From NCBI RefSeq assembly GCF_027941915.1, contig NZ_CP116009.1, positions 4,340,001-4,404,000 of the forward strand: a stretch of DNA of 64,000 bases. Reading direction: 5' to 3'. Origin of the DNA: Ramlibacter tataouinensis. Its GTDB lineage: Bacteria > Pseudomonadota > Gammaproteobacteria > Burkholderiales > Burkholderiaceae_C. Shown in pieces: positions 48,712 to 57,096 of this stretch. Position numbers and translations under genes: made by a program. Below the pieces are notes generated by a model. The model saw only the letters and a program-made list of their open reading frames with translations. It had not been told where the DNA came from and did no database searches. How positions within the stretch are numbered: the first letter of the stretch is position 1; every line of letters begins with the position of its first letter.

Positions 48712-50399
48712 TTTTCGGCCTGACCCAGGCCCACCTGGTTGCCGCGCCGATCCTGCTGCCGCTGCTGACGGCGGCGCTGATGGTGGCCATCGGCGAGCGC
48801 CGCTGGATGATCAAGGCCGGGCTCAACATCGTCTCGATGATGGCCAGCCTGGCGCTGGCCGCGTGGCTGCTCGGCTGGGTGCACGCGGGCGGCCAGCCCG
48901 GCGTGTTCGGCGTCTACCTGCCCGGCAACTGGCCGGTGCCCTACGGCATCGTGCTGGTGCTGGACCGCCTGTCGGGCCTGCTGCTGGTGCTGGCCGCCTG
49001 CGCCGGGCTGGCCGCACTGCTGTTCTCGCTGGCGCGCTGGCACCGCGCCGGCGTCTGGTTCCACCCGCTGCTGCAGTTGCAGCTGATGGGGCTGAACGGG
49101 GCCTTCCTCACCGGCGACCTGTTCAACCTGTTCGTGTTCTTCGAGGTGCTGCTGGCGGCGTCGTACGGGCTGCTGCTGCACGGCGGCGGCGGCCTGCGGG
49201 TGCGCGCCGGGCTGCACTACATCGCCGTCAACCTGCTGGCCTCGCTGCTGTTCCTGCTCGGGGTGGCGCTGATCTACGGCGTGACCGGCACGCTCAACAT
49301 GGCCGACATCGCCGCCAAGCTGCCGGCGGTGCCGGACACCGACCGCGGCCTGCTGCATGCCGGCGCCGCGCTGCTGGCGATGGCCTTCCTGGCCAAGGCG
49401 GCGCAGTGGCCGCTCAACTTCTGGCTGCCGCCGGCCTATTCGGCCGCCAGCGCGCCGGCGGCGGCGATGTTCGCCATCCTCACCAAGGTCGGGGTGTACG
49501 CGGTGCTGCGGCTGTGGACGCTGTGCTTTCCGGCCGGCGCCGGCGAATCGGCGCACTTCGGCGGCAACGTGCTGGTCTGGGGCGGGCTGGTCACGATCGG
49601 CTTCGGCGCCTTCGGCATGCTGGCCTCGCAGCAGCTCGGCCGCCTGGCCGGCTATTCGATCATCGCCTCGGCCGGCACGGTGATGGCCGCGATCGGCTTC
49701 GACCGGCCCACGCTGACGGGGGGCGCGCTGTTCTACCTGTCCAGCTCGGTGCTGGCGGGCGCGGCGATGTTCCTGCTGGCCGAACTGGTCGAGCGGGCGC
49801 GCGAGGCCGAGGTGGACCCGCCGCGCGCCGACAACGTGGTGGGCCGGCTGCCGATGTTCGGCGCCGAGCCGCCGCAGGACGTCAACCTGGACGACGAGCA
49901 GGTGGCGCTGATCGGCCGCGTGATGCCCGCCGCCGTCGCCTTCCTGAGCCTGGCCTTCCTGCTGTGCACGCTGGCGCTGGCCGGCCTGCCGCCGCTGTCC
50001 GGCTTCGTCGGCAAGGTGGCCATGCTGTCGGCGCTGCTGGAGAGCGGGCCGACCGAGGCCTCGGGGCCGGCCGCGCGCTGGACCCTGTTCGGGCTGCTGT
50101 TCGTCTCCGGCCTGTTCGCCGCCATCGCGCTGACGCGTGCCTTCATCGGCCACCTGTGGGCGCCGCAGGGGCGGCGGCCGCCGCAGCTGCGCCTGACCGA
50201 GGCGCTGCCGGTGGCGCTGCTGCTGGGCGGCACCATCGTGCTGGTGCTGCGCGCCGAACCCGCGCTGGCCTACATGCAGGCGACGGCGGCCGACCTGCAC
50301 GAGCCGCAACGCTACATCTCGGCGGTGCAGTCGGCACGGCCGGTGCAGCGGACCGATTCGCTGGCACGGCCCGCGCGCGACGGGGAGGACGGGCCGTGA
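48708..50399 (+). CDS. mrpD: Mrp antiporter subunit D
   Basis: NuoM/NuoN-like proton-translocating membrane subunit, 563 aa with about 14 helices. Conserved features include the Glu-bearing NLFVFFEVLLAASYGL and the Lys-bearing LAKAAQWPLNFWLPPAYSAAS segments that line the proton path in this family. The ATG at 48708 overlaps the mrpC stop, with AGGAGG just upstream. Confidence 0.95.
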   Translation: MIFGLTQAHLVAAPILLPLLTAALMVAIGERRWMIKAGLNIVSMMASLALAAWLLGWVHAGGQPGVFGVYLPGNWPVPYGIVLVLDRLSGLLLVLAACAGLAALLFSLARWHRAGVWFHPLLQLQLMGLNGAFLTGDLFNLFVFFEVLLAASYGLLLHGGGGLRVRAGLHYIAVNLLASLLFLLGVALIYGVTGTLNMADIAAKLPAVPDTDRGLLHAGAALLAMAFLAKAAQWPLNFWLPPAYSAASAPAAAMFAILTKVGVYAVLRLWTLCFPAGAGESAHFGGNVLVWGGLVTIGFGAFGMLASQQLGRLAGYSIIASAGTVMAAIGFDRPTLTGGALFYLSSSVLAGAAMFLLAELVERAREAEVDPPRADNVVGRLPMFGAEPPQDVNLDDEQVALIGRVMPAAVAFLSLAFLLCTLALAGLPPLSGFVGKVAMLSALLESGPTEASGPAARWTLFGLLFVSGLFAAIALTRAFIGHLWAPQGRRPPQLRLTEALPVALLLGGTIVLVLRAEPALAYMQATAADLHEPQRYISAVQSARPVQRTDSLARPARDGEDGP

Positions 50400-50884
50400 G
50401 GCGCTGGTTTCCCTCGCTCATCCTGTCGGCCGCGCTGTGGGTGATGTGGCTGGTGCTCAACGGCAGCGCCAGCCCGGGCCACCTGATCCTGGGCGGCGTG
50501 ATCGGGCTGGCGGTGCCGGTGCTGGTGGCGCCGCTCAAGCCGGCGGCCGGCCGCCTGCGCAAGCCGCTGGTGCTGGCCCGGCTGATCCTCGTGGTGGGCC
50601 ACGACGTGGTGCAGTCGGCGCTGGACGTGGGGCACGGCATCCTGCGCTCGCGGCGCCAGCCGCCGCGCGGCAGCTTCGTCGACATCCCGCTCGAACTGCG
50701 CGACCCGTTCGGGCTGGCGGCGCTGGCGATGATCACCACCGTGGTGCCGGGCACGGTGTGGTCGGAACTGGCGCCCGACAGCAGCACGCTGCGGCTGCAC
50801 GTGTTCGACCTGGCCGGCGAAGCCGAATTCATCGAGCACTACAAGCGCCGCTACGAGCGCCCGCTCAAGGAGATCTTCGGATGA
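50396..50884 (+). CDS. mrpE: Mrp antiporter subunit E
   Basis: A 162-residue subunit with two N-terminal transmembrane helices and a soluble C-terminal domain carrying the family pattern MITTVVPGTVWSEL and a closing EHYKRRYERPLKEIFG. The GTG start overlaps the mrpD stop by 4 bp. Confidence 0.93.
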   Translation: MRRWFPSLILSAALWVMWLVLNGSASPGHLILGGVIGLAVPVLVAPLKPAAGRLRKPLVLARLILVVGHDVVQSALDVGHGILRSRRQPPRGSFVDIPLELRDPFGLAALAMITTVVPGTVWSELAPDSSTLRLHVFDLAGEAEFIEHYKRRYERPLKEIFG

Positions 50885-51159
50885 GCACCCTGTTCACGCT
50901 GGCGGTCGGCGCCACCCTGGTCCTCTACGCCCTGGCCATCATCGTGGCCACGCTGCGACTGGCCCGCGGACCGCGCGCCCAGGACCGGGTGCTGGCGCTG
51001 GATTTCATCTACGTGGTGGCGACGCTGGTGGTGCTGGTGCTGGCGATCCGCTACGACAGCAGCATGTACTTCGAGGCCGCGCTGCTGATGGCGCTGTTCG
51101 GCTTTGCGAGTTCGGCCGCCATGGCCAAGTTCCTGCTGCGCGGCGAGGTGATCGAATGA
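50881..51159 (+). CDS. mrpF: Mrp antiporter subunit F
   Basis: A 92-residue subunit with three transmembrane helices, containing the conserved RLARGPRAQDRVLALD loop and the FEAALLMALFGFASSAAMAKFL segment. The ATG overlaps the mrpE stop by 4 bp. Confidence 0.93.
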   Translation: MSTLFTLAVGATLVLYALAIIVATLRLARGPRAQDRVLALDFIYVVATLVVLVLAIRYDSSMYFEAALLMALFGFASSAAMAKFLLRGEVIE

Positions 51160-51503
51160 TGCTGCTGGTCGAGACCGTCGTCGCGCTGCTGCTGCTGGCC
51201 AGCGGCCTGGTCACGCTGGTCGGCGCGCTCGGCCTGTGGCGGCTGCAGGACTACTTCCAGCGCATGCACGCGCCGGCGCTGGCCTACACCCTGGGCAGCT
51301 GGGCGGTCGCGTTCGCCTCCATGCTGTACTTCAGCTTCAGCGAACACCGGCTGTCGCTGCAGGCCTGGGTGATCATCATCCTGCTGTCGATCACGGCGCC
51401 GGTCGCCACCGTGCTGCTGGCGCGCGCTGCCCTGTTCCGCGAGCGCCAGGCCGGCGCCACCGGGCTGCCGCCGCCGCTGGGCCCGCAGGACGACGCGACC
51501 TGA
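51156..51503 (+). CDS. mrpG: Mrp antiporter subunit G
   Basis: A 115-residue subunit with three transmembrane helices and the conserved GLWRLQDYFQRMHAPALAYTLG motif. It is the last gene of the 4-bp-overlapping mrp series, giving the complete set A(B)-C-D-E-F-G. The 105-bp gap that follows contains a TGCCGGC/GCCGGCA inverted repeat near 51516-51543 that could end the operon. Confidence 0.94.
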   Translation: MMLLVETVVALLLLASGLVTLVGALGLWRLQDYFQRMHAPALAYTLGSWAVAFASMLYFSFSEHRLSLQAWVIIILLSITAPVATVLLARAALFRERQAGATGLPPPLGPQDDAT

Positions 51504-51608
51504 TGCACGCGCGGTGCCGGCACGCCGAACGTTGGCGCCGGCAACGCGTCGAATCCCCCTGCGGCAGGCACGGCCCGGCCGCGCGGCCTTCCACCAGGAG
51601 AACGTGAC

Positions 51609-52499
51609 ATGGATGCCCTTCAGCTCGTGCTCGCCGCCACCGACTTCTCGCCCGACAGCCGGCTGGCCGCCCGGCGCGCCGCCCGCATCGCGGCGTCCCA
51701 GGGCGCCGCACTGGGCCTGCTGCACGTGGTCGATGCCGGCGGCTGGCTGGCCCTGCGCGACCTGCTGGCCAGCCGGCGCGAACTGAAGCCGGCGGTGCTC
51801 GAGCAGGCCCGCATCCAGCTCGCCGTCCAGGCCCAGCAGCTGCTGGACGAAGGGCATGCGAGGGCCGTGCACCAGGACCTGCGCGAGGGCGATCCGCTGC
51901 AGCAATTGCTGGGACAGGCCCGCACCGCGGACCTGCTGGTGATCGGCGCGCACGGCAGCCACGCCCCGCGCGACCTGGCGCTGGGCACGCTGGCCGACCG
52001 CCTGTCGCGCAGCGCCGAGCGCCCGCTGCTGGTGGTGCGCAACGAACCCGCCGCCGAATATCGGCAGGTGCTGGTGCCGGTCGATTACTCCGACGCCTCG
52101 CGCGAAGCCGTGCGTGCCGCCCAGCGCGTCGCGCCGGCGGCCGCGCTGCACCTGCTGCATGCCTACGACCTGGCGGAGGAAGGCAAGCTGCTGACCGCCG
52201 GCGTGAGCGACGAGGCGATCGCCGCCCACCGCGAGCAGCGCCGCTGGGAGGCGCAGGCCGGCATGGACGCCCTGGTGGCCGACCTGGGTCCCGGCGCCCG
52301 GGCCAGCGCCACCGTCTGCCCGGGCGACATCCGCATGGTCATGCTGGAGGTCGCCCGCGACCGCGGTTGCGACCTGATCGCGCTCGGCAAGCAGGGGCAG
52401 TCGCGCCTGGGCGACCTGTTCCTGGGCAGCGTCACGGTCTGGGCGCTGGAGCACGCGCAGGCCGACGTGCTGGTGGTGCCGCGCAGCGCGCAGGGCTGA
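51609..52499 (+). CDS. Tandem universal stress protein (two UspA domains)
   Basis: A 296-residue cytoplasmic protein with two Usp folds. The first begins VLAATDFSPDSRLAARRA and ends with the nucleotide-loop pattern GAHGSHAPRDLALG. The second begins VLVPVDYSDASREA and ends GKQGQSRLGDLFLGS. Both loops keep the glycines expected for ATP binding. AGGAGA precedes the ATG. Its TGA shares one base with the ATG of the cation ATPase, so the two are translated together. Confidence 0.92.
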   Translation: MDALQLVLAATDFSPDSRLAARRAARIAASQGAALGLLHVVDAGGWLALRDLLASRRELKPAVLEQARIQLAVQAQQLLDEGHARAVHQDLREGDPLQQLLGQARTADLLVIGAHGSHAPRDLALGTLADRLSRSAERPLLVVRNEPAAEYRQVLVPVDYSDASREAVRAAQRVAPAAALHLLHAYDLAEEGKLLTAGVSDEAIAAHREQRRWEAQAGMDALVADLGPGARASATVCPGDIRMVMLEVARDRGCDLIALGKQGQSRLGDLFLGSVTVWALEHAQADVLVVPRSAQG

Positions 52500-55249
52500 T
52501 GGCAACGGCGGGTTGCGCGGTCGACCCGCCGGACGCCGGCGCCGCAGCGCCCGCCTGGCACAGCCTCGGTGCCGACCAGGCCTTGCAGGCGCTGGCGGCC
52601 GGCGCCCACGGGCTGGACAGCCGGCAGGCGCGCGAGCGGCTGGCCCGCCACGGCCCCAACCGGCTGGCGCCGGCCCGCCGGCGCGGGCCGGTGCTGCGCC
52701 TGCTGCGGCAGTTCCACAACATCCTGCTGTACATCATGGTGGCCGCCGCCGCCATCACGGCCGTGCTCGGCCACGGGGTCGACACTGCGGTGCTGCTGGG
52801 GGCGGTGGTGGTCAATGCGCTGATCGGCTTCGTGCAGGAGGGCAAGGCCGAGTCGGCGATGGATGCGATCCGCTCGCTGCTGGCGCCGCGGGCGGTCGTG
52901 CGGCGCGACGGCCAGCGGCGCGAGATCGAGGCGGCGCAGCTGGTGCCCGGCGACATCGTGTTCCTGGCCTCCGGTGACCGCGTCCCGGCCGACCTGCGGC
53001 TGCTGGAGGCGCGTGAGCTGCGGGTGGACGAATCGGCGCTGACCGGCGAGTCGGTGCCGGCCGAGAAGGACACCGCGGCGGCGGCCCCCGATGCGCCGCT
53101 GGCCGAGCGCTTCGGCATGGCGTACTCGGGCACGCTGGTGGTGTCCGGCACGGCGCGCGGCGTGGTGGTCGCCACCGGCGCCGCCACCGAGCTGGGCCAC
53201 ATCAACCGCATGGTGGGCGCGGTCGCCAGCCTGGCCACGCCGTTGATGCGGCAGATGGCGCGCTTCGGCCAGCTGCTGGCCGGAGCCATCCTGCTGCTGG
53301 CAGCGGGCACCTGGCTGCTGGGCACCGCCGCGCTGGGCCATCCGCCGGCCGAGATGTTCATGATGGTGGTGGCGCTGGCGGCCTCGGCCATCCCCGAAGG
53401 CCTGCCGGCCGTGATGACCATCACGCTGGCACTGGGCGTGCAGCGCATGGCAAGGCGCAAGGCCATCGTGCGCCGCTTGCCGGCCGTGGAGGCGCTGGGG
53501 TCGGTCAGCGTGATCTGCACCGACAAGACCGGCACGCTGACGCGCAACGAGATGACGGTGCAGCGGCTGGTGTGCGGCGGCCACGTGGTCGACGTCGGCG
53601 GCATCGGCTATGCGCCGGTGGGCAACCTCAGCCGCGACGGCCGCCACGTCGATGCCAGCGCCAACCCGGCGCTGGCCATGGCGGTGCGCACCGGGCTGTT
53701 GTGCAACGACGCGACGCTGCACGAGGCCGAGGGCATCTGGCGGGTCGATGGCGACCCGACCGAGGGAGCGCTGCTGGTGCTGGCACGCAAGGCCGGCCTG
53801 GCCGGCGAGTCGGGCGCAGCGGGCTGGCCGCGGCTGGACGCGATCCCGTTCGAGTCCGAGCACCGGCTGATGGCGACCTGGCACCGCGACCCCGCGGGCG
53901 CGCCCTGGATCCTGGTCAAGGGCGCGCCCGAGCGCGTCATCGACCTGTGCGCGACCGAGTGGCGCGCGCATGGGGAGCTTCCGGTCGACGTCGACTGGTG
54001 GCGCCGCATGGCCACCGACACCGCCGCCCAGGGCCTGCGGGTGCTGGCGCTGGCCTGCAAGCCGGCGGCGCCGGCCGGCGCGCGGCTGGGCTGGGACGAC
54101 GTGCGCAGCGGCTACGTGATGCTGGGGCTGGTGGGCATCATCGATCCGCCGCGCGAGGAGGCGGCGCAGGCGGTGCGCGAGTGCCACCGTGCCGGCATCC
54201 GCGTCAAGATGATCACCGGCGACCATGCCGAGACCGCCAAGGCGATCGGCGCCCAGCTGGGCCTCGGCCTGGGCAAGCCGGCGGTCACCGGTTCCGAGAT
54301 CGCGCTTATGGACGATGCCGCGCTGCGGCGCATCGCCTGGGACATCGATGTGTTCGCCCGTGCCTCGCCCGAGCACAAGCTGCGGCTGGTGCAGGCGTTG
54401 CAGGCGCGCGGTGCGGTGGTCGCTATGACCGGCGACGGGGTCAACGATGCGCCGGCGCTCAAGCGCGCCGACGTCGGCGTGGCCATGGGCCTGAAGGGCA
54501 CCGAGGCCGCCAAGGAGGCGGCCGACATCGTGCTGGCCGACGACAACTTCGCCACGCTGGCGACGGCCGTGCGGGAAGGGCGCGGGGTCTACGACAACAT
54601 CCGCAAGTTCATCCTGTTCATGCTGCCGACCAACGGCGGCGAGGCGCTGGTGGTGGTGTCGGCCATCCTGTTCGGCCTGACGCTGCCGCTGACGCCGGCG
54701 CAGGTGCTCTGGATCAACATGGTGACCTCCAGCACGCTGGGCCTGGCGCTGGCCTTCGAGCCGGCCGAGCCCGGCCTGATGGCGCGGCCGCCGCGGCCGC
54801 CGTCGGAACGCCTGCTGTCGGGCTTCTTCGTCTGGCGCGTGCTGTTCGTGTCGGTGCTGATGATGGCCGCCACGCTGGGGCTGTTCCTGCTGGAGCTGCA
54901 CAGGGGCACGCCGCTGGACACCGCGCGCACCATCGCCGTCAACGCCGTGGTGGCGGCCGAGATGCTGTACCTGCTGAACAGCCGGTCGATCCTCGCGCCC
55001 GCCTTCTCGCCTGGCGCCGGGCGAGGCAACCCCATGGTCTGGCTCACCATCGCCGCCTGCGTGGCGCTGCAACTGGCCTTCACCTACCTGCCGCTGCTGC
55101 AGCGGGTGTTTGCCTCCACCGCGCTCGACCTGCAGCAATGGGCCCGGGTGCTGGCCGCCGGCCTGCTCGTGTTCGCGCTGGCGGAGCTGGAGAAGTGGGC
55201 GATCCGCGCCCGGCGGTCGCGGGCGGCGATGGCACCGGCACAGGGCTGA
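52499..55249 (+). CDS. P2-type cation-transporting ATPase
   Basis: A 916-residue P-type ATPase. Phospho-acceptor Asp342 (CTDKTGTLTRNEM), hinge GDGVNDAPALKRADVG (Asp646), actuator LTGESVPAEKD and about ten membrane helices are all present. The fourth helix motif is IPEGLP (Pro299-Glu300), which points to the SERCA/Na,K-like P2 subgroup moving Ca2+, Na+, K+ or Mn2+ rather than heavy metals. It has no N-terminal metal-binding domain. Coupling to the Usp gene and to the upstream Mrp operon suggests ion-stress handling. Ion specificity is unknown. Confidence 0.92.
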   Translation: MATAGCAVDPPDAGAAAPAWHSLGADQALQALAAGAHGLDSRQARERLARHGPNRLAPARRRGPVLRLLRQFHNILLYIMVAAAAITAVLGHGVDTAVLLGAVVVNALIGFVQEGKAESAMDAIRSLLAPRAVVRRDGQRREIEAAQLVPGDIVFLASGDRVPADLRLLEARELRVDESALTGESVPAEKDTAAAAPDAPLAERFGMAYSGTLVVSGTARGVVVATGAATELGHINRMVGAVASLATPLMRQMARFGQLLAGAILLLAAGTWLLGTAALGHPPAEMFMMVVALAASAIPEGLPAVMTITLALGVQRMARRKAIVRRLPAVEALGSVSVICTDKTGTLTRNEMTVQRLVCGGHVVDVGGIGYAPVGNLSRDGRHVDASANPALAMAVRTGLLCNDATLHEAEGIWRVDGDPTEGALLVLARKAGLAGESGAAGWPRLDAIPFESEHRLMATWHRDPAGAPWILVKGAPERVIDLCATEWRAHGELPVDVDWWRRMATDTAAQGLRVLALACKPAAPAGARLGWDDVRSGYVMLGLVGIIDPPREEAAQAVRECHRAGIRVKMITGDHAETAKAIGAQLGLGLGKPAVTGSEIALMDDAALRRIAWDIDVFARASPEHKLRLVQALQARGAVVAMTGDGVNDAPALKRADVGVAMGLKGTEAAKEAADIVLADDNFATLATAVREGRGVYDNIRKFILFMLPTNGGEALVVVSAILFGLTLPLTPAQVLWINMVTSSTLGLALAFEPAEPGLMARPPRPPSERLLSGFFVWRVLFVSVLMMAATLGLFLLELHRGTPLDTARTIAVNAVVAAEMLYLLNSRSILAPAFSPGAGRGNPMVWLTIAACVALQLAFTYLPLLQRVFASTALDLQQWARVLAAGLLVFALAELEKWAIRARRSRAAMAPAQG

Positions 55250-55323
55250 GGGCTTGTCGTCCCTCTCGCAGGCGCAGGAGCCAGCGCAACGCGCCTGCGG
55301 CGCATGCGTCCGCGTTGCGGTGG

Positions 55324-55343
55324 ATTCCCGCCTTCGCGGGAAT
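55324..55343. repeat. Dispersed palindrome ATTCCCGC-N4-GCGGGAAT (copy 2)
   Basis: ATTCCCGC-CTTC-GCGGGAAT, an 8-bp perfect stem identical in both arms to the copy at the end of ndk. It lies between convergent stops (ATPase at 55249, small gene at 55352), where it may act as a bidirectional terminator. Confidence 0.75.
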
Positions 55344-55351
55344 GGCCAGCT

Positions 55352-55597
55352 TCAGTCGCTCGCTTCCAGCTGGTGCAACACGCTGGTGATGGCGTAGCCC
55401 TTCTCGCGGATCTGGCGTCCGGGGTGCTGGATCTGGTACTCGGTGATGCACGCCGACTCGGCGTCCAGCTCCAGGTTGTTGGCGACGACCCGCCAGTCCA
55501 CGTTGGTGACTTCCTGCGGGACCATCTGGCCCGCCGGCACGGCCATGAAGGAAAGCTTGTGCTGCGGCTCCGGCCGGCGGTAGATGTCCAGTTTCAT
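55352..55597 (-). CDS. Small conserved protein (MKLDIYRRPEP family)
   Basis: An 81-residue soluble protein opening with MKLDIYRRPEPQHKLSFMAV. I have seen related short proteins in Burkholderiales, possibly the DUF6139 family, but cannot confirm the number. There is no signal peptide or membrane segment. Sequence is mixed alpha/beta with one Cys. It is followed 25 bp upstream by another small gene on the same strand, so the two may be cotranscribed. Function unknown. Confidence 0.7.
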   Translation of the reverse strand: MKLDIYRRPEPQHKLSFMAVPAGQMVPQEVTNVDWRVVANNLELDAESACITEYQIQHPGRQIREKGYAITSVLHQLEASD

Positions 55598-55622
55598 GGG
55601 GTCTCCTTCTCGCTGCGAGGTT

Positions 55623-55793
55623 TCAGCCGCCCTGGTGCGGCCGCTTGCCGGGATTCTTCTTGTTGCGCGTGCTCGTGCCGCGTTCCAGGCTGACCTTCTG
55701 GCCGAGGCCCTTCTTGGGCGGGATGTAGCCGGCGCTGGCGGGCGGCGGCGGGGTGGCGCGGCGGTCGGCCTCGGTCACGATCTTCTTTCCCAT
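55623..55793 (-). CDS. Very small basic Pro/Lys/Gly-rich protein
   Basis: A 56-residue product beginning GKKIVTEADRRATPPPP and continuing GYIPPKKGLGQK, with an Asn/Lys/Arg-rich end. It is almost certainly disordered. The opening looks conserved among Comamonadaceae in my recollection. The frame continues upstream to 55826, but the ATG at 55793 has AGGAG about 12 nt before it. A GTAGGCC site lies about 60 bp upstream (55853-55859). Function unknown. Confidence 0.6.
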   Translation of the reverse strand: MGKKIVTEADRRATPPPPASAGYIPPKKGLGQKVSLERGTSTRNKKNPGKRPHQGG

Positions 55794-55902
55794 GGATGGG
55801 CTCCTGTGCTGGCGCAACCCGCCCATTGCGCCACGCGAACCGCCGCGCGTGCGTAGGCCTGTTCTTGCGATCGCTGTCAGCCGCCACTGCCCGTGCCCCC
55901 GA

Positions 55903-56355
55903 TCAGGGACAGCGAACGACCGGACCGGCGGTCACGCAGGCGCCGCCCGGCCCGATCAGCAGCGGACCCGACCGGTTCAGGCGGGTGCCGTCGCTGGTCC
56001 AGCAGCCGCCCAGGTCGCAGCTCGTGAGCACCGGCGGCCGGTCGATCGTCACCGGCGGCGGCGCGGGCGGCGTGTCCACCGGGGCGTCGGGCGGCGCGGG
56101 CACCTCGATCACCGGAGGCGGTACCACCACGGGTGGCTGGGCCGTGGGGGAGGGCCGGCGCGGCTCGCCGCTGCCGCCCAGGCAGGCCTGGGTGGCCTGC
56201 CGCCGCAGCGATTCGATGTCGCCGGCAGCGGCGCGCGCCGCCTGCAGCGCCGCCAGGCTGCGGCCGCATGCGGGCGACTTGAGCGGATCCACGGCCGATG
56301 CAGCCAGCGGGCAGCAGGCCAGCAGGACGGCGGCCACGAGCGGAACGGAGCGCAT
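55903..56355 (-). CDS. Secreted Pro-rich protein with cysteine-containing C-terminus
   Basis: A 150-residue protein with a clear Sec signal peptide (about residues 1-21, ending AASAVD). It has a helical head with two Cys (PACGRSLAALQAAR and ATQACLG), a Pro/Val-rich linker (about 68-105) and a compact C-terminal piece with four cysteines (TSCDLGGCWTSDG, GGACVTAGPVVRC). The cysteines suggest disulfides in the periplasm. I do not recognise a function, though short exported proteins of this plan are common in Burkholderiales. Confidence 0.75.
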   Translation of the reverse strand: MRSVPLVAAVLLACCPLAASAVDPLKSPACGRSLAALQAARAAAGDIESLRRQATQACLGGSGEPRRPSPTAQPPVVVPPPVIEVPAPPDAPVDTPPAPPPVTIDRPPVLTSCDLGGCWTSDGTRLNRSGPLLIGPGGACVTAGPVVRCP

Positions 56356-56465
56356 CGTGCGGATTTGGAGCCCGCGCGGGCGGCCCGAGTTCTGCCGCGG
56401 CTTCCTACACGTACGCGCTGGCGCCGCCTACGGCAGGGCGCCGGCGGGCCGGCAGCATCGAAGCC

Positions 56466-56693
56466 ATGCGATGGACCCGCCGCCAGGACACCCGCCCGAC
56501 GCGCACCAGGCTCGGCAGCGCAGCCACCGAGCCGCCGCCGGCCCGGCCCGACCCTGGGGACAACAGCGCCAGCACGATCATCGAGGCGCCGCAGGGCCCG
56601 CACCGCAACCGGCTCGACCCGCACGACTTCCCCGATGGCGGCGGCAGCGGCGGCGCCGAGGCGTTCCGGCGCAGCAAGGTCAAGCGGGATTGA
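56466..56693 (+). CDS. Possible small disordered protein
   Basis: A 75-residue frame, rich in Arg, Pro, Asp and Gly, opening MRWTRRQDTRPTR and ending GGAEAFRRSKVKRD. It fills the gap between the secreted protein and the gene at 56724. The acidic DPHDFPDGGG patch looks designed rather than random, but composition alone cannot exclude a chance frame in such GC-rich DNA. No Shine-Dalgarno is evident. Confidence 0.35.
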   Translation: MRWTRRQDTRPTRTRLGSAATEPPPARPDPGDNSASTIIEAPQGPHRNRLDPHDFPDGGGSGGAEAFRRSKVKRD

Positions 56694-56723
56694 ACGCCCG
56701 CAAGGGCCGGCGGACAGGCCGGC

Positions 56724-56969
56724 TCAAGGCTGGAAGCGCTTGTCGGCGTCCTTGACGAAGCCGGCCTGGTTCTCGTCCTTGCCCGGCCGGGCTTCGCCTT
56801 CAACCTGGCCGCGCTCGCTGCACGGCAGGTCGGATCGGTCGCGCGGCGTGCCGTCGCCGCCGACGCGCGGGTCCAGCCCTTCCATCGTGCCATCGTTGCG
56901 GGCCGCCTCGCCCAGGATGTCGTCCAGCGCCGCCGGCGCGCTCTCGCGGGGTTGCTTGGGATCAGCCAT
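56724..56969 (-). CDS. Small acidic hydrophilic protein
   Basis: An 81-residue highly polar protein (MADPKQPRESAPAALDDILGEAA) with few hydrophobic residues and one Cys, probably disordered. Function unknown. GGAGAG lies just upstream of the ATG and a TAGATT -10-like box about 27 nt upstream. Farther up is the large GTAGGAC/GTCCTAC palindrome shared with the divergent xthA. Its composition resembles stress-induced hydrophilin-like proteins. Confidence 0.6.
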   Translation of the reverse strand: MADPKQPRESAPAALDDILGEAARNDGTMEGLDPRVGGDGTPRDRSDLPCSERGQVEGEARPGKDENQAGFVKDADKRFQP

Positions 56970-57021
56970 GGGGTCTCTCCTGCAGTCGCGGCAAATCTAG
57001 GACGCACCCCGTGGGCGCGCA

Positions 57022-57056
57022 GTAGGACGCAGCCTTGCCTCAAGGCGCGGTCCTAC
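57022..57056. promoter_or_regulatory. GTAGGAC-GCCTTG/CAAGGC-GTCCTAC palindrome
   Basis: A 35-bp two-part inverted repeat: outer arms GTAGGAC/GTCCTAC (7 bp), three mismatched bases, inner arms GCCTTG/CAAGGC (6 bp) and loop CCT. It is centred between the divergent gene at 56969 and xthA at 57097, so it could regulate both. Its GTAGGACGCAGCCT matches the core of the inverted repeat at 33568 with one mismatch. Confidence 0.5.
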
Positions 57057-57096
57057 GGCCGCGCAAGGAGGGCGGCGCCATCATCGCAACCCGCCG

